This document shows positions 53,077 through 62,064 of a stretch of DNA of 64,000 bases, in pieces. This stretch comes from Cyclobacteriaceae bacterium (GTDB lineage Bacteria; Bacteroidota; Bacteroidia; Cytophagales; Cyclobacteriaceae): assembly GCA_028278225.1 (NCBI GenBank), contig JANQEU010000104.1:310001-374000 (forward strand), read 5' to 3'. The first letter of the stretch is position 1. Each line of letters starts with the position of its first letter. The position numbers and the translations under genes were made by a program. The notes below the pieces were generated by a model. The model worked only from the letters and a program-made list of their open reading frames with translations. It was not told the DNA's origin and made no database searches.

Positions 53077-55332
53077 GTGGAAAACAAGCATAATATCAAG
53101 GTAAAGTCTCCGCCCAATGCTGCCGCGGGAAGCAAGGCGGTCGCCGTTGCCTCGAAAAAGCTTTTGGGCAAAATGTCTCTCATGAAGGGGCTCAGGATTC
53201 TTCGCAGGCTGAATCAGACTAAGGGGACAGACTGCCCGGGATGTGCCTGGCCGGATCCTGAAAAAAGATCGAAGCTTGGTGAATTTTGTGAAAATGGCGT
53301 TAAAGCCATTGCGGAAGAGGCAATGAGCAGGGATGCAGATTCCGGTTTTTTCAAAACTCATAGCATCAGCGATCTGAGATCAAAGAGTGATTACTGGTTG
53401 GGATTGCAGGGCCGGTTGCACGAGCCAATGGTTTTGAGTGAGGGTGAAACCCACTACCATCCTGTATCCTGGGACGATGCATACGAACTGATCGGAAGTC
53501 AGCTGAAGATGCTTTCCAGCCCGGATGAAGCTGTCTTCTATACATCGGGAAGAACAAGCAATGAAGCCGCTTTTCTGTACCAGCTTTTTGTCAGAAAATT
53601 CGGTACCAATAACCTCCCTGACTGTTCCAATATGTGCCATGAGTCCAGCGGTGTCGGGTTGAATCAGACCCTGGGAATCGGCAAGGGTTCCGTACTTCTT
53701 GACGATTTCGTGCATTCGGATCTGATCATTATAATGGGGCAAAATCCCGGCACCAATCATCCGCGCATGCTCAATACCCTGGAGAAAGCAAAATCCCGGG
53801 GCGCAAGGGTCATTGTGGTAAATCCATTGAAGGAGGTTGCCCTTGAAAGGTTCAGTAATCCACAGAAAATAGATGGCTGGATCGGCAAGTCCACAGCACT
53901 GGCAGATATGTATTTGCAGGTTAGGATCAATGAAGATGTCGCACTGCTGAAGGCCTGGATGAAGGTACTTTTGGAAATGGAGTACGAGGGGAAAAATGTG
54001 ATTGATCACCAATTTATTAGAGACAAAACAGAAGGTTTTGAGTCATTTAAAGAAAACCTGCAGAAAGAGAAAATTGAAGCCCTGATTCAAAGGACTGCAA
54101 TATCTGAAGAGGATGTCTATAATTCCGGATACTGGATTGGCGAAAGCAAAAATATCATCGTTTGCTGGGCTATGGGGCTGACGCAGCACGTCAATGCTGT
54201 CGACAATATCCGGGAAATTGTAAACCTCCTGCTTATGAAAGGCAGTATAGGCAGGAAAGGCGCCGGCACCTGTCCGGTCAGAGGACACAGCAATGTGCAG
54301 GGTGACCGAACAATGGGCATCTGGGAAAGGCCTACAAAAGAATGGACTGATAAATTAAGGGATACCTTCAATTTCGATCCGCCGGCAACTCCGGGGTATA
54401 ATGTAGTGGAAGCGATTGAAGCCATGCATGAGGGCAAAGTGAAATTCTTCATGGCACTGGGCGGCAATCTTTTACCCGCCGCCCCCGACACAACTTATAC
54501 CGAAGCCGCCTTAAGAAATTGCGAGCTTACCGTTCATGTGAGCACCAAATTGAATAAGACACATCTGGCTCATGGCAAAACCTCACTGATCCTGCCCTGC
54601 CTGGGCCGCACGGATAAGCACATTCAAAAATCAGGTGAACAAACGATAAGTGTGGAAAATTCCATGGGTATTATCCATTCATCCAATGGAGTACTCACTC
54701 CACCTTCACCTCACTTAAGAAGTGAACCAGAGATCATCGCAAACATTGCTGCTCAAACACTGGTAAAGGATGATATAAACTGGCTGGGATTGATAGATAA
54801 TTATGATTCGATCCGGGATCTCATTGGCAAAGCCATCAAGGGATGTGAAGATTACAATAAAAAGCTCCGGCACAATCACGGTTTCGAACTTCCTAATGGA
54901 GCCAGAAAGGGAGTGTTTAACACTGCTTCAGGGAAAGCAGTTTTTACAATCAACAATCTTGCGGAAGAAAAGCTAAAGGGTCACAACTTTCTAATGATGA
55001 CCATAAGAAGCCATGACCAGTTCAATACCACAGTCTATGGTTTGGATGACCGGTACCGGGGTGTGTACGGTGGAAGAATGGTTGTGTTTATGAATAAATT
55101 GGATATAGCCAAGGAAGGGCTTAACACCAATGACACAGTTTCAATCTACAACGATTATGGTGACAGAAAGAGAGAGGTCACCGGATTCCAGATCGTTCCC
55201 TATGACATTCCGGATGGATGTATTGCCACCTATTTTCCGGAGGCTAACCCGTTAGTGCCCCTGCAACTGAAAGCCAGGCGAAGTAATACGCCTGCTTCCA
55301 AGTCTGTTTGGGTAAACATTCGCAAAACATGA
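53077..55332 (+). CDS. ydeP: FdhF/YdeP family molybdopterin oxidoreductase
   Basis: 751 residues starting at a GTG. TDCPGCAWPDPEKRSKLGEFCENG supplies the Cys cluster ligand region; SNMCHESSGVGLNQTLGIGKGS holds the molybdenum loop; NPGTNHPRML, PVRGHSNVQGDRTMGI and MMTIRSHDQFNTTVYGLDDRYRGV match E. coli YdeP block by block. YdeP relatives are tied to acid resistance or formate metabolism but their reaction is not settled. No twin-arginine leader, so cytoplasmic. The GTG is chosen over an internal Met at codon 33 because the residues in between resemble the family N-terminus. Confidence 0.94.
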   Translation: MENKHNIKVKSPPNAAAGSKAVAVASKKLLGKMSLMKGLRILRRLNQTKGTDCPGCAWPDPEKRSKLGEFCENGVKAIAEEAMSRDADSGFFKTHSISDLRSKSDYWLGLQGRLHEPMVLSEGETHYHPVSWDDAYELIGSQLKMLSSPDEAVFYTSGRTSNEAAFLYQLFVRKFGTNNLPDCSNMCHESSGVGLNQTLGIGKGSVLLDDFVHSDLIIIMGQNPGTNHPRMLNTLEKAKSRGARVIVVNPLKEVALERFSNPQKIDGWIGKSTALADMYLQVRINEDVALLKAWMKVLLEMEYEGKNVIDHQFIRDKTEGFESFKENLQKEKIEALIQRTAISEEDVYNSGYWIGESKNIIVCWAMGLTQHVNAVDNIREIVNLLLMKGSIGRKGAGTCPVRGHSNVQGDRTMGIWERPTKEWTDKLRDTFNFDPPATPGYNVVEAIEAMHEGKVKFFMALGGNLLPAAPDTTYTEAALRNCELTVHVSTKLNKTHLAHGKTSLILPCLGRTDKHIQKSGEQTISVENSMGIIHSSNGVLTPPSPHLRSEPEIIANIAAQTLVKDDINWLGLIDNYDSIRDLIGKAIKGCEDYNKKLRHNHGFELPNGARKGVFNTASGKAVFTINNLAEEKLKGHNFLMMTIRSHDQFNTTVYGLDDRYRGVYGGRMVVFMNKLDIAKEGLNTNDTVSIYNDYGDRKREVTGFQIVPYDIPDGCIATYFPEANPLVPLQLKARRSNTPASKSVWVNIRKT

Positions 55333-55461
55333 AAAGGATGGGATGATCAACGCCTCTTTTCCTGTCAGACGTGCGCCGGATCACAATGATTTTCATCAAC
55401 TCCGCAAATGATGATATCAGTCATCGGAATAGAGGCTTTACACTTTAATTTGCGTTTCTTT

Positions 55462-56235
55462 ATGAAACGATCCGTTCTGTATTTTATACTTTTCTTTGGA
55501 TGTTTTCTCGGTCTGAAAGCCCAGGAAGAGAAAGAGATCAATCATCAATTGCAATCATGGTGGAGTGTTAATTCTACTACCCGGATAACAGAGTCCTTAG
55601 GCGTGATCGGGGATTTTCACTTTCGCGCCAATGATTTCTTCTCTGAAAGTAATTTCTATTTTTCAAGAATCGGATTGGCCTATTGGACCTCCGACAAACT
55701 CACTGTCGTTGGCGGATATGCGCATCTCTGGCTGGCGGTACCTTCTCTCGAATCAGGTACTGTTTACCAGAATGAAAACCGGATCTATCAGCAGGCGCAA
55801 TGGCGACATGACGAAGGCAAAGTGATTTTACTGAACCGTATTCGCAACGAACAAAGGTGGCATGAAGTCCTGAATCCGGATGGATCAGTTGATCGTATTC
55901 GATTTTCCAACCGGGTTCGTATCCTGATGTCAGCTACAATCCCAATCTTCAGGAATGAATTCCTCCCGGCATTGTCCGTAGCCGAAGAAATGCATTTTCA
56001 TTTCGGTAAGGATCTTATTTTCAACACGTTTGATCAAAACCGGATCTTCCTTGGGATGAAACAAAAGATCAGTCCTAACCTGAAGTTTGATATCGGGTAT
56101 ATGATGGTTTATCAGCAAAAATCGACCGGGTTCGAATACGATTTAAACCACACTTTTCGCTGGTTCTTTTATTACACACCTGATCTGAGAAAATCCAAAA
56201 AAGGACCACACTACTCCATCCCTGGAGATGAGTGA
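55462..56235 (+). CDS. DUF2490 outer-membrane protein
   Basis: 257 residues from the ATG at 55462, which opens a signal peptide (MKRSVLYFILFFGCFLGLKAQ); an earlier ATG at 55408 would add 18 residues of non-signal character. The rest is a beta-rich barrel, with SWWSVNSTTRITESLGVIGDFHFRA and FNRIFLG-like strands, as expected for DUF2490. Its function is unknown; relatives are outer-membrane barrels in Bacteroidota. Single gene, 130 bp after the YdeP gene. Confidence 0.85.
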   Translation: MKRSVLYFILFFGCFLGLKAQEEKEINHQLQSWWSVNSTTRITESLGVIGDFHFRANDFFSESNFYFSRIGLAYWTSDKLTVVGGYAHLWLAVPSLESGTVYQNENRIYQQAQWRHDEGKVILLNRIRNEQRWHEVLNPDGSVDRIRFSNRVRILMSATIPIFRNEFLPALSVAEEMHFHFGKDLIFNTFDQNRIFLGMKQKISPNLKFDIGYMMVYQQKSTGFEYDLNHTFRWFFYYTPDLRKSKKGPHYSIPGDE

Positions 56236-56263
56236 GGATTTACGACCTGTTCATGATGAGACA

Positions 56264-56905
56264 TCAAAGTGAGCCTTTGTCATTTTCTTTCAAAACGAGC
56301 TTTCCAAATGAAGATTTGACATGAAAATCAGGTTCATCTGTTTTTGGATCAATCCAGGTAATCCATGTTATTTTATGATCGCTGTTGTTCGTTAATAAAC
56401 ACTTGCCTCTAAAAAGGCCTATTTCCATCTCGTTATTTTTGATCAGGCCAAATTCTTTTAATGAAAGCAGGGATATCTCTACCATAACGGAGTAGCCGGC
56501 ATCATGTCTTTGCACATTTAGATTGATATGATCTGCCGGCCATTGCCAGCTGTTATCGAATTGACGGTAGTATTGAGCGCAATAATCCAGCAACCTCCCT
56601 TTTGCATCAATTTCGAGACAATAGTACGGGGACATATGACGATCCCTTCTGAAGAAAATCTCCACTCTTTCTGAACTGGCCACCTCCATTTTATCTCCAT
56701 TCTTCTCAAAGACAAAAACCTCACTATCACTGACGTCATATCTGATATACAACGATCGGTTGTCCCACAAAGCCCGAAACATCAAATTCGCTTTTTGCAC
56801 CGGATCCCATGGACTGGAAAAATCATTCAACCGATTGGCCAGGTCCCAATCAACACCTGCTAACGATGCAGCATGTTCTACTGGATTAACAATATACGAC
56901 TCCAT
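56264..56905 (-). CDS. CBM9-like carbohydrate-binding protein
   Basis: 213 residues, no signal peptide. The family-9 module pattern is visible: VDWDLANRLNDFSSPWDP at the start, ALWDNRSLYIRYDVSD, SERVEIFFRRD, and YSVMVEISLLSLKEFG. CBM9 and related domains bind the reducing ends of glycans in secreted enzymes, but this copy stands alone and lacks a leader, so the location is unclear; a non-classical route or a cytoplasmic role is possible. The upstream genes on this strand are the sugar kinase pair. Confidence 0.82.
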   Translation of the reverse strand: MESYIVNPVEHAASLAGVDWDLANRLNDFSSPWDPVQKANLMFRALWDNRSLYIRYDVSDSEVFVFEKNGDKMEVASSERVEIFFRRDRHMSPYYCLEIDAKGRLLDYCAQYYRQFDNSWQWPADHINLNVQRHDAGYSVMVEISLLSLKEFGLIKNNEMEIGLFRGKCLLTNNSDHKITWITWIDPKTDEPDFHVKSSFGKLVLKENDKGSL

Positions 56906-57046
56906 GGTAACCGAATACCTTGTTTCTCTATGATTATCTTTCCAATCTAATGGTATATGAGAATTCGTAATTCCGTATCTTCAAAATAAGGTACAAATCA
57001 AAGTGAAATACCGGGATAATTGAATGCAGCAAAAAAATCAGAACCG

Positions 57047-58156
57047 TCATATTGAAAATGAAATATTGAAATCAATAACAGACTGCAGGTCCTTGCGGCG
57101 TTTGTTGACCTGCTTAAAAAGATGGAACTGATTTCTGGCCCTGTGAAGATTGTGACCAGGATATTTTACCTTGTAATAGACGTCTCCCATTATATGATCG
57201 GACAGGAACCTTACGCCTTGCATGAAAGGGAATAATAAAGTCGATTCGACGAGATGCTTCGCCTCCACCACAGTCAGTATTTCACCGGCTGATTCCAGGT
57301 AACCGGTTGTAAACGCTGTGTACTTTTCCACATCCAGGTCAACTTTATCCAGGTCCAGTTCATCCTCATCGGCTGTGGCTGCACCGGTCCTTATACCATC
57401 CCCAAAGTCACTGTGCATCACACCCGGCATCACTGTGTCAAGATCGATCACGCATTTTGCCTTATTTTGTTTGTTGAGTAATACATTATTGAATTTCGTA
57501 TCATGATGGACAGCCCTCAGCGGCAATATCCTTCTGTCGGTCAACCGCTGTATCTCACACAGGCTATCAGCATGCTTTTTCACCAGACTGAGCTCTTCCC
57601 TGATCTCACTAAGAGCGGTTTTAGTTTTCGAAACTTTCAGTTGCTCAACGGCCTGATTCAACTGCTCCAGCCTGAAATACAAATTATGAAAATTGGGTAT
57701 TGTGATCACCAGTTTGTCGATGGGAAACCCATCAAGCAAATACAGGAACATTCCAAAGGCTTTGGCACCTTCATATACCTGATCCGTGTTTTCCGCCAGG
57801 TCATACGACTTCAGGTCAATGAATTCAAAAACCCTCCAGTACTGATCTCCGTCTCGTGAAAAGTTTTCTCCTCCCGTTGTTTGTATCAGTGAAAGAATCC
57901 TTTCGTTGATGTCCTGGTATCCAAGCCTTTTTAATTTCTTTTTGGCATACTCCGTTACCTCAAATACATTATTCATCATTCCGGCAACATCCCGAAACAC
58001 ATGATGGTTGATCCGCTGGAGCAGATAATCGGGAGCATGTCCGCTACCATTTGTGATTTTATAGGTATCATTGATATGGCCGCTGCCGAAAGGTTTAATT
58101 GAAGCAACATTTCCCTGCAGCCGAAATTTTGACAGGATATTCTCCAGATCTTTCAC
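57047..58156 (-). CDS. Sugar-1-kinase of the aminoglycoside-phosphotransferase fold (NahK-like)
   Basis: 369 residues. LLQRINHHVFRDVAGMMNNV is a signature of N-acetylhexosamine 1-kinase (NahK), and AVHHDTKFNNVLLN with CVIDLDTVMPG contains the Asp pair that binds metal and catalyses transfer. It would phosphorylate a hexosamine or hexose at C-1. The start is GTG. The nucleotidyltransferase upstream ends 2 bp before it, so the enzymes act as a salvage pair: sugar to sugar-1-phosphate to nucleotide sugar. The exact sugar is not determined. Confidence 0.87.
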   Translation of the reverse strand: MKDLENILSKFRLQGNVASIKPFGSGHINDTYKITNGSGHAPDYLLQRINHHVFRDVAGMMNNVFEVTEYAKKKLKRLGYQDINERILSLIQTTGGENFSRDGDQYWRVFEFIDLKSYDLAENTDQVYEGAKAFGMFLYLLDGFPIDKLVITIPNFHNLYFRLEQLNQAVEQLKVSKTKTALSEIREELSLVKKHADSLCEIQRLTDRRILPLRAVHHDTKFNNVLLNKQNKAKCVIDLDTVMPGVMHSDFGDGIRTGAATADEDELDLDKVDLDVEKYTAFTTGYLESAGEILTVVEAKHLVESTLLFPFMQGVRFLSDHIMGDVYYKVKYPGHNLHRARNQFHLFKQVNKRRKDLQSVIDFNISFSI

Positions 58157-58158
58157 TT

Positions 58159-59100
58159 CTAATTCCAGAGTCGGTTATTATATATTCCCTGTTCAATCAA
58201 ACGATTGATGGCTTTTTGTGCGATCGGCTTGTCTTCCTGGTAAGTCACTCCAAACCAGGTTTCAGCGGAATTTATCACGGGTACATTCACTCCTCTTTTC
58301 CTGACATCATCCAATACACCGGGAATAAAATATTCAGCTTTCAAATTGTAAAAATTGTGATGGAAGAAATCAATGAATCCCTGTTCGAGGATATCAAACA
58401 CGGGCGAAGTAAAACCCATCAGATTCATGGAAACGGTTTCCTTACCTGTCAACGGGTATCTGTTTCCGGATTCTTCGTAATATGCCGATGTATCATTTCC
58501 CTTATAGATATCAGTTTTTTCCACTATCTCCTGCAGAAAGCCATTTTCTGAAACTTTGCAGATCCCTCTGGATACACGACCATGGTCTGAAAGGGTATTT
58601 TCAAGCGAATAACCGATCAGACAGGCATTCAACACATTGTTATCAAGATGACACAGATGGTTATAAATAAGCGACAGCGAAGATCTGCCGTAAAAGTCAT
58701 CGGCATTCACAATGGCAAATGGTTCTTTGACCTTTTCGCGACAGGTCCAGACCGCATGGGCTGTTCCCCAAGGCTTTTCACGTCCTTCAGGCACTGACCA
58801 CCCGGGCAACAGGTCCTCCAACTCCTGGAAAACATAGTCAACCTCTACATGAGGAGACAGGTTCGGTAAAAAGATCTCTTTGAATTCACTTTCAATATTT
58901 TCCCTGATGACAAATACAATTTTGTTGAATCCTGCTTTAATAGCGTCAAACAGAGCGTAATCCACTATCGTTTCGCCATTTGGGCCGAATTGATCAATCT
59001 GTTTCAGGCTACCGTACCGGCTCCCCAGGCCGGCCGCCAGTACAACAAGCGCAGGTTCCGCGCTATTCTCCCGGGAGCGGGGATCTCGATCATTTAACAT
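58159..59100 (-). CDS. Sugar-1-phosphate nucleotidyltransferase
   Basis: 313 residues of the NTP_transferase fold. VLAAGLGSRYGSLKQIDQFGPNGETIVDYALFDA has the glycine-rich nucleotide loop and the metal-binding residues. IVNADDFYGR gives the catalytic Asp pair. It joins a sugar-1-phosphate to a nucleotide, most simply the product of the kinase gene that follows after a 2-bp gap. Which NTP it uses is not clear. The promoter region is shared with the LacI gene. Confidence 0.87.
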   Translation of the reverse strand: MLNDRDPRSRENSAEPALVVLAAGLGSRYGSLKQIDQFGPNGETIVDYALFDAIKAGFNKIVFVIRENIESEFKEIFLPNLSPHVEVDYVFQELEDLLPGWSVPEGREKPWGTAHAVWTCREKVKEPFAIVNADDFYGRSSLSLIYNHLCHLDNNVLNACLIGYSLENTLSDHGRVSRGICKVSENGFLQEIVEKTDIYKGNDTSAYYEESGNRYPLTGKETVSMNLMGFTSPVFDILEQGFIDFFHHNFYNLKAEYFIPGVLDDVRKRGVNVPVINSAETWFGVTYQEDKPIAQKAINRLIEQGIYNNRLWN

Positions 59101-59239
59101 CTCAATTAGTAATTATCCCGAATTCAACATCTAATAACAGCAGTTCGCAACACTACCTGATAGTACAACTCTTCTGCCTTAAGATTCCCATATACAAAGA
59201 GAGTCATTCAAAAACTAAAAAACAAGGTTTTTTCGAATT

Positions 59240-59253
59240 TGTTCACGTGAACA
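59240..59253. promoter_or_regulatory. LacI-type operator palindrome
   Basis: TGTTCACGTGAACA is a perfect 14-bp palindrome with a central CG, the usual LacI-family operator form. It sits in the 232-bp gap between the divergent nucleotidyltransferase and LacI genes, so it can control both. Confidence 0.6.
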
Positions 59254-59269
59254 TTTAATTTGTACTCGT

Positions 59270-59279
59270 GAACATGTTC
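59270..59279. promoter_or_regulatory. Second, weaker operator-like site
   Basis: GAACATGTTC is a 10-bp palindrome; the preceding CTCGTGAACA echoes one half of the site at 59240. It overlaps the space before a -7 box at 59294. Confidence 0.4.
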
Positions 59280-59293
59280 TCAAAATTATTTTT

Positions 59294-59301
59294 TAATTTT
59301 G
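59294..59301 (+). promoter_or_regulatory. Candidate -7 element of the LacI gene
   Basis: TAATTTTG matches TAnnTTTG exactly and lies 32 bp before the ATG. The -33 box is not clear because the operator half-site occupies that space. Confidence 0.5.
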
Positions 59302-59332
59302 TCTGGAACACGGTCCGTCAAAATATGATTGA

Positions 59333-60391
59333 ATGCCGGAAAAAAGAATAACCACAAAGGATATTGCCAGGCTCGCTAATGTGTCAAGGGGTACGGTCGA
59401 TCGTGTGATCCATGGCCGGGGCAAAGTTTCTGAAGGTGCCAGAACCAAGGTTGAAAAAGTCCTGAAGGACATCAACTATCAGCCAAATGTGATCGCGCAA
59501 ACATTGCGGGCAAACAGGAAACTGAAAATTGCATTATTAATACCTTCCCCGGACGAAGACCCCTATTGGATGGCTGCTCTGGCAGGAATCAATCTGGAAC
59601 GTGACAAGGTAGCGCAATTTGAGATCGATATAAGGCATTTTTACTTCAATCAGGACGATGTTAGCAATTTCGCGACATTGTCGGATGAAGTGTTGTCGGA
59701 TAGACCTGACGGATTACTTGTTGTTCCCTTTTTTTACAAGGAGTCTGTAGCATTTCTGGATAAATGCACCTCTCTTAAAATTCCGTATATCACTTTCAAT
59801 ACACACCTGGATACCGCTCAATCGCTTTGCGCTATTGGTCAGGACCTCTGTCAAAGCGGAAGAGTAGCAGCAAATTTGATCCACCGGCTAAGGAGAAAAG
59901 AATGGTCTTTGCTGATCTTTCATTTTGATGAGGATATTTCGAATGCTCTTCACATGCAGGAGAAAGAAAGAGGGTTTAGGGAATATTTTGACGAAAAGGA
60001 AATAAGAGATGTGTACACCATCAACCTTAAATCAACGGACAATATTGACGAGATCCTCAGTGAATTCTCATCTGAAAACGTGAGCGGTGTATTTGTTACC
60101 ACCTCCAAATCCTACAAAATTGCGGATAAGATCAAATCAAAGTTTGATGATTGCATCCTGGTAGGATATGATTTGCTGAGGGAAAATGTAAATCATCTTA
60201 AGTCCGGAAATATTGATTTCCTCATCAACCAAAATCTGGAGATCCAGGCGAGACAGGGGATAAACTACCTGATTGACAGCCTGCTTTTCAAAAGACAACT
60301 CCCGCAAAAGGAGTTCCTGCCTATTGCGATCGTTTCCAGGGAAAATATAGATTCTTATCTTCTAATGAATGAATCATATCCAATTCAATGA
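59333..60391 (+). CDS. LacI family transcriptional regulator
   Basis: 352 residues. The N-terminal helix-turn-helix TKDIARLANVSRGTVDRVIHGRGKVSEGARTKVEKVLKDINYQPNVIAQTL is a normal LacI headpiece with hinge. The ligand-binding domain (about 60-345) is of the periplasmic-binding type. It lies divergent from the kinase pair and upstream of the sulfatase and GH116 genes. Two palindromes upstream suggest autoregulation plus control of the divergent genes. The inducer is probably a glycan breakdown product. Confidence 0.93.
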   Translation: MPEKRITTKDIARLANVSRGTVDRVIHGRGKVSEGARTKVEKVLKDINYQPNVIAQTLRANRKLKIALLIPSPDEDPYWMAALAGINLERDKVAQFEIDIRHFYFNQDDVSNFATLSDEVLSDRPDGLLVVPFFYKESVAFLDKCTSLKIPYITFNTHLDTAQSLCAIGQDLCQSGRVAANLIHRLRRKEWSLLIFHFDEDISNALHMQEKERGFREYFDEKEIRDVYTINLKSTDNIDEILSEFSSENVSGVFVTTSKSYKIADKIKSKFDDCILVGYDLLRENVNHLKSGNIDFLINQNLEIQARQGINYLIDSLLFKRQLPQKEFLPIAIVSRENIDSYLLMNESYPIQ

Positions 60392-60438
60392 CTGAATAAA
60401 ATGAAAAATAACTTTATAGAATATTTGAAACTTCAGAT

Positions 60439-61959
60439 ATGAAGAAAATCAAGAATTTACTATTACTGCCGGTCGCAATGTTGATCATGTTTTCCTGCTA
60501 CCAAACCGGCAGTGATCGGGATCCTGACAAGCCAAACATTATCATCATCTACGCAGATGACCTTGGATATGGAGATGTAAGCAGCTATGGTGCCACAGAA
60601 ATTTCTACTCCAAATATTGACCGGATCGCCAATGCCGGGATACGCTTTACAAATGGATATGCCACATCCGCGACCTGTACACCAAGTCGATATGCACTAC
60701 TGGTGGGAGAATATCCATGGAGAAATAAGAAGGCGCATATTTTGCCGGGTAATGCTCCACTTTTGCTGGACACAGCAAAGCAATCCCTTGCATCTATGCT
60801 GCAGGAGGTTGGGTATAAAACTGCCGTCACAGGTAAATGGCACCTTGGGCTTGGGGGGGAAGGATTGGATTGGAATGGAAAGATCCTTCCGGGACCTAAC
60901 GATGTGGGATTCGATTACAGTTACATTCTGGCCTCAACCAATGACCGGGTTCCTACTGTCTATGTGGAGAATGACCGCGTTGCAGGTCTGGATGGAACGG
61001 ATAAACTGGAAGTAAGTTATGCCAGGAATTTCCCCGGTGAACCCACCGGAAAAGACAATCCGGAAATGCTCAAGCTACATCCCAGCCATGGCCATAACAT
61101 GAGTATTCATAATGGCATCTCCAGGATCGGTTTTATGAAAGGCGGTAAGTCAGCACTTTGGATCGATGAACAGATGGCAGATACGATCCTCGCCCGGTCA
61201 CAGGAGTTTATCATCAGGAACCGGGAAAATCCTTTTTTCTTATTTTATTCCCTGCATCAGCCACATGTGCCCAGGACGCCACATCAAAGATTTGTCGGAC
61301 TATCCGGCATGGGCCCAAGAGGAGATGTGATCCTGGAAGCGGACTGGTGTATCGGTCAATTGCTGAATACTTTGGATAGTCTTGGAATAGCTGATAACAC
61401 AATTGTGATATTTTCCAGTGACAATGGTCCGGTTCTCGACGACGGGTACATGGATGACGCTAACGAGCTAACAGGCGATCATAAACCAGCCGGACCATTA
61501 CGAGGCGGCAAATACAGTTTGTTCGAAGCCGGTGCAAGGGTGCCATTTATAGTAAAATGGCCAAAGGTGATCAAATCGGGGATATCGGATGCACTCATTT
61601 GCCAGATGGATCTCATGGCGTCTTTGGCTGTATTAACCGGGGCTGTCAGTCAGGGTCAGGATAGCAGGGACGTCTCCAAAGCGTTTACTGGTAAGTCTGA
61701 CTTCGGCAGGGCGGATCTGGTCATAGAAGCTACCGGAAGATTGGCCATTAGGCAGGGTGACTGGATCATGATCCCACCACATGAAGGAAGACCCATTGTC
61801 AATCAGTGGGTGAGAAATGAAACCGGAAACTCCACAGAATACCAGCTGTTCAATATCGCAGAGGACATTGGTCAGCAAAATAACCTGGCGGAAAAATATC
61901 CGGACCGGGTAAAATCAATGGAGGCGTTATTGGAGGAGATCAGTGGTAGAATCAAATAA
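60439..61959 (+). CDS. Secreted sulfatase (S1 family)
   Basis: 506 residues with a lipoprotein leader (LLLPVAMLIMFSC, Cys at about 19). NIIIIYADDLGYGDVSSYG is the metal-binding start, and TSATCTPSRYALLVG carries the Cys turned into formylglycine by a CxPSR signature; SSDNGPV is the second metal block. It removes sulfate esters from glycans or steroids on the cell surface. Cytoplasmic maturation by an anaerobic or aerobic formylglycine-generating enzyme elsewhere is required. The GH116 gene follows after 105 bp. Confidence 0.93.
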   Translation: MKKIKNLLLLPVAMLIMFSCYQTGSDRDPDKPNIIIIYADDLGYGDVSSYGATEISTPNIDRIANAGIRFTNGYATSATCTPSRYALLVGEYPWRNKKAHILPGNAPLLLDTAKQSLASMLQEVGYKTAVTGKWHLGLGGEGLDWNGKILPGPNDVGFDYSYILASTNDRVPTVYVENDRVAGLDGTDKLEVSYARNFPGEPTGKDNPEMLKLHPSHGHNMSIHNGISRIGFMKGGKSALWIDEQMADTILARSQEFIIRNRENPFFLFYSLHQPHVPRTPHQRFVGLSGMGPRGDVILEADWCIGQLLNTLDSLGIADNTIVIFSSDNGPVLDDGYMDDANELTGDHKPAGPLRGGKYSLFEAGARVPFIVKWPKVIKSGISDALICQMDLMASLAVLTGAVSQGQDSRDVSKAFTGKSDFGRADLVIEATGRLAIRQGDWIMIPPHEGRPIVNQWVRNETGNSTEYQLFNIAEDIGQQNNLAEKYPDRVKSMEALLEEISGRIK

Positions 61960-61993
61960 CCACACCAATTCGAAGTATTATATTGAACAATAA

Positions 61994-62060
61994 ACCGGAA
62001 TAAGACAGTCAAAAAAAGTCAGTAAAGCGTCATTCTAAACTCAGGCTATATTAACACGGT
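61994..62060. repeat. Degraded copy of the MITE-like element
   Basis: CCGGAATAAGACAGTCAAA followed by CGTCATT and ACTCAGG repeats parts of the left and right ends of the element at 42920-43141 in the same order, with the middle missing. It lies between the sulfatase and GH116 genes. Confidence 0.45.
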
Positions 62061-62064
62061 AATC

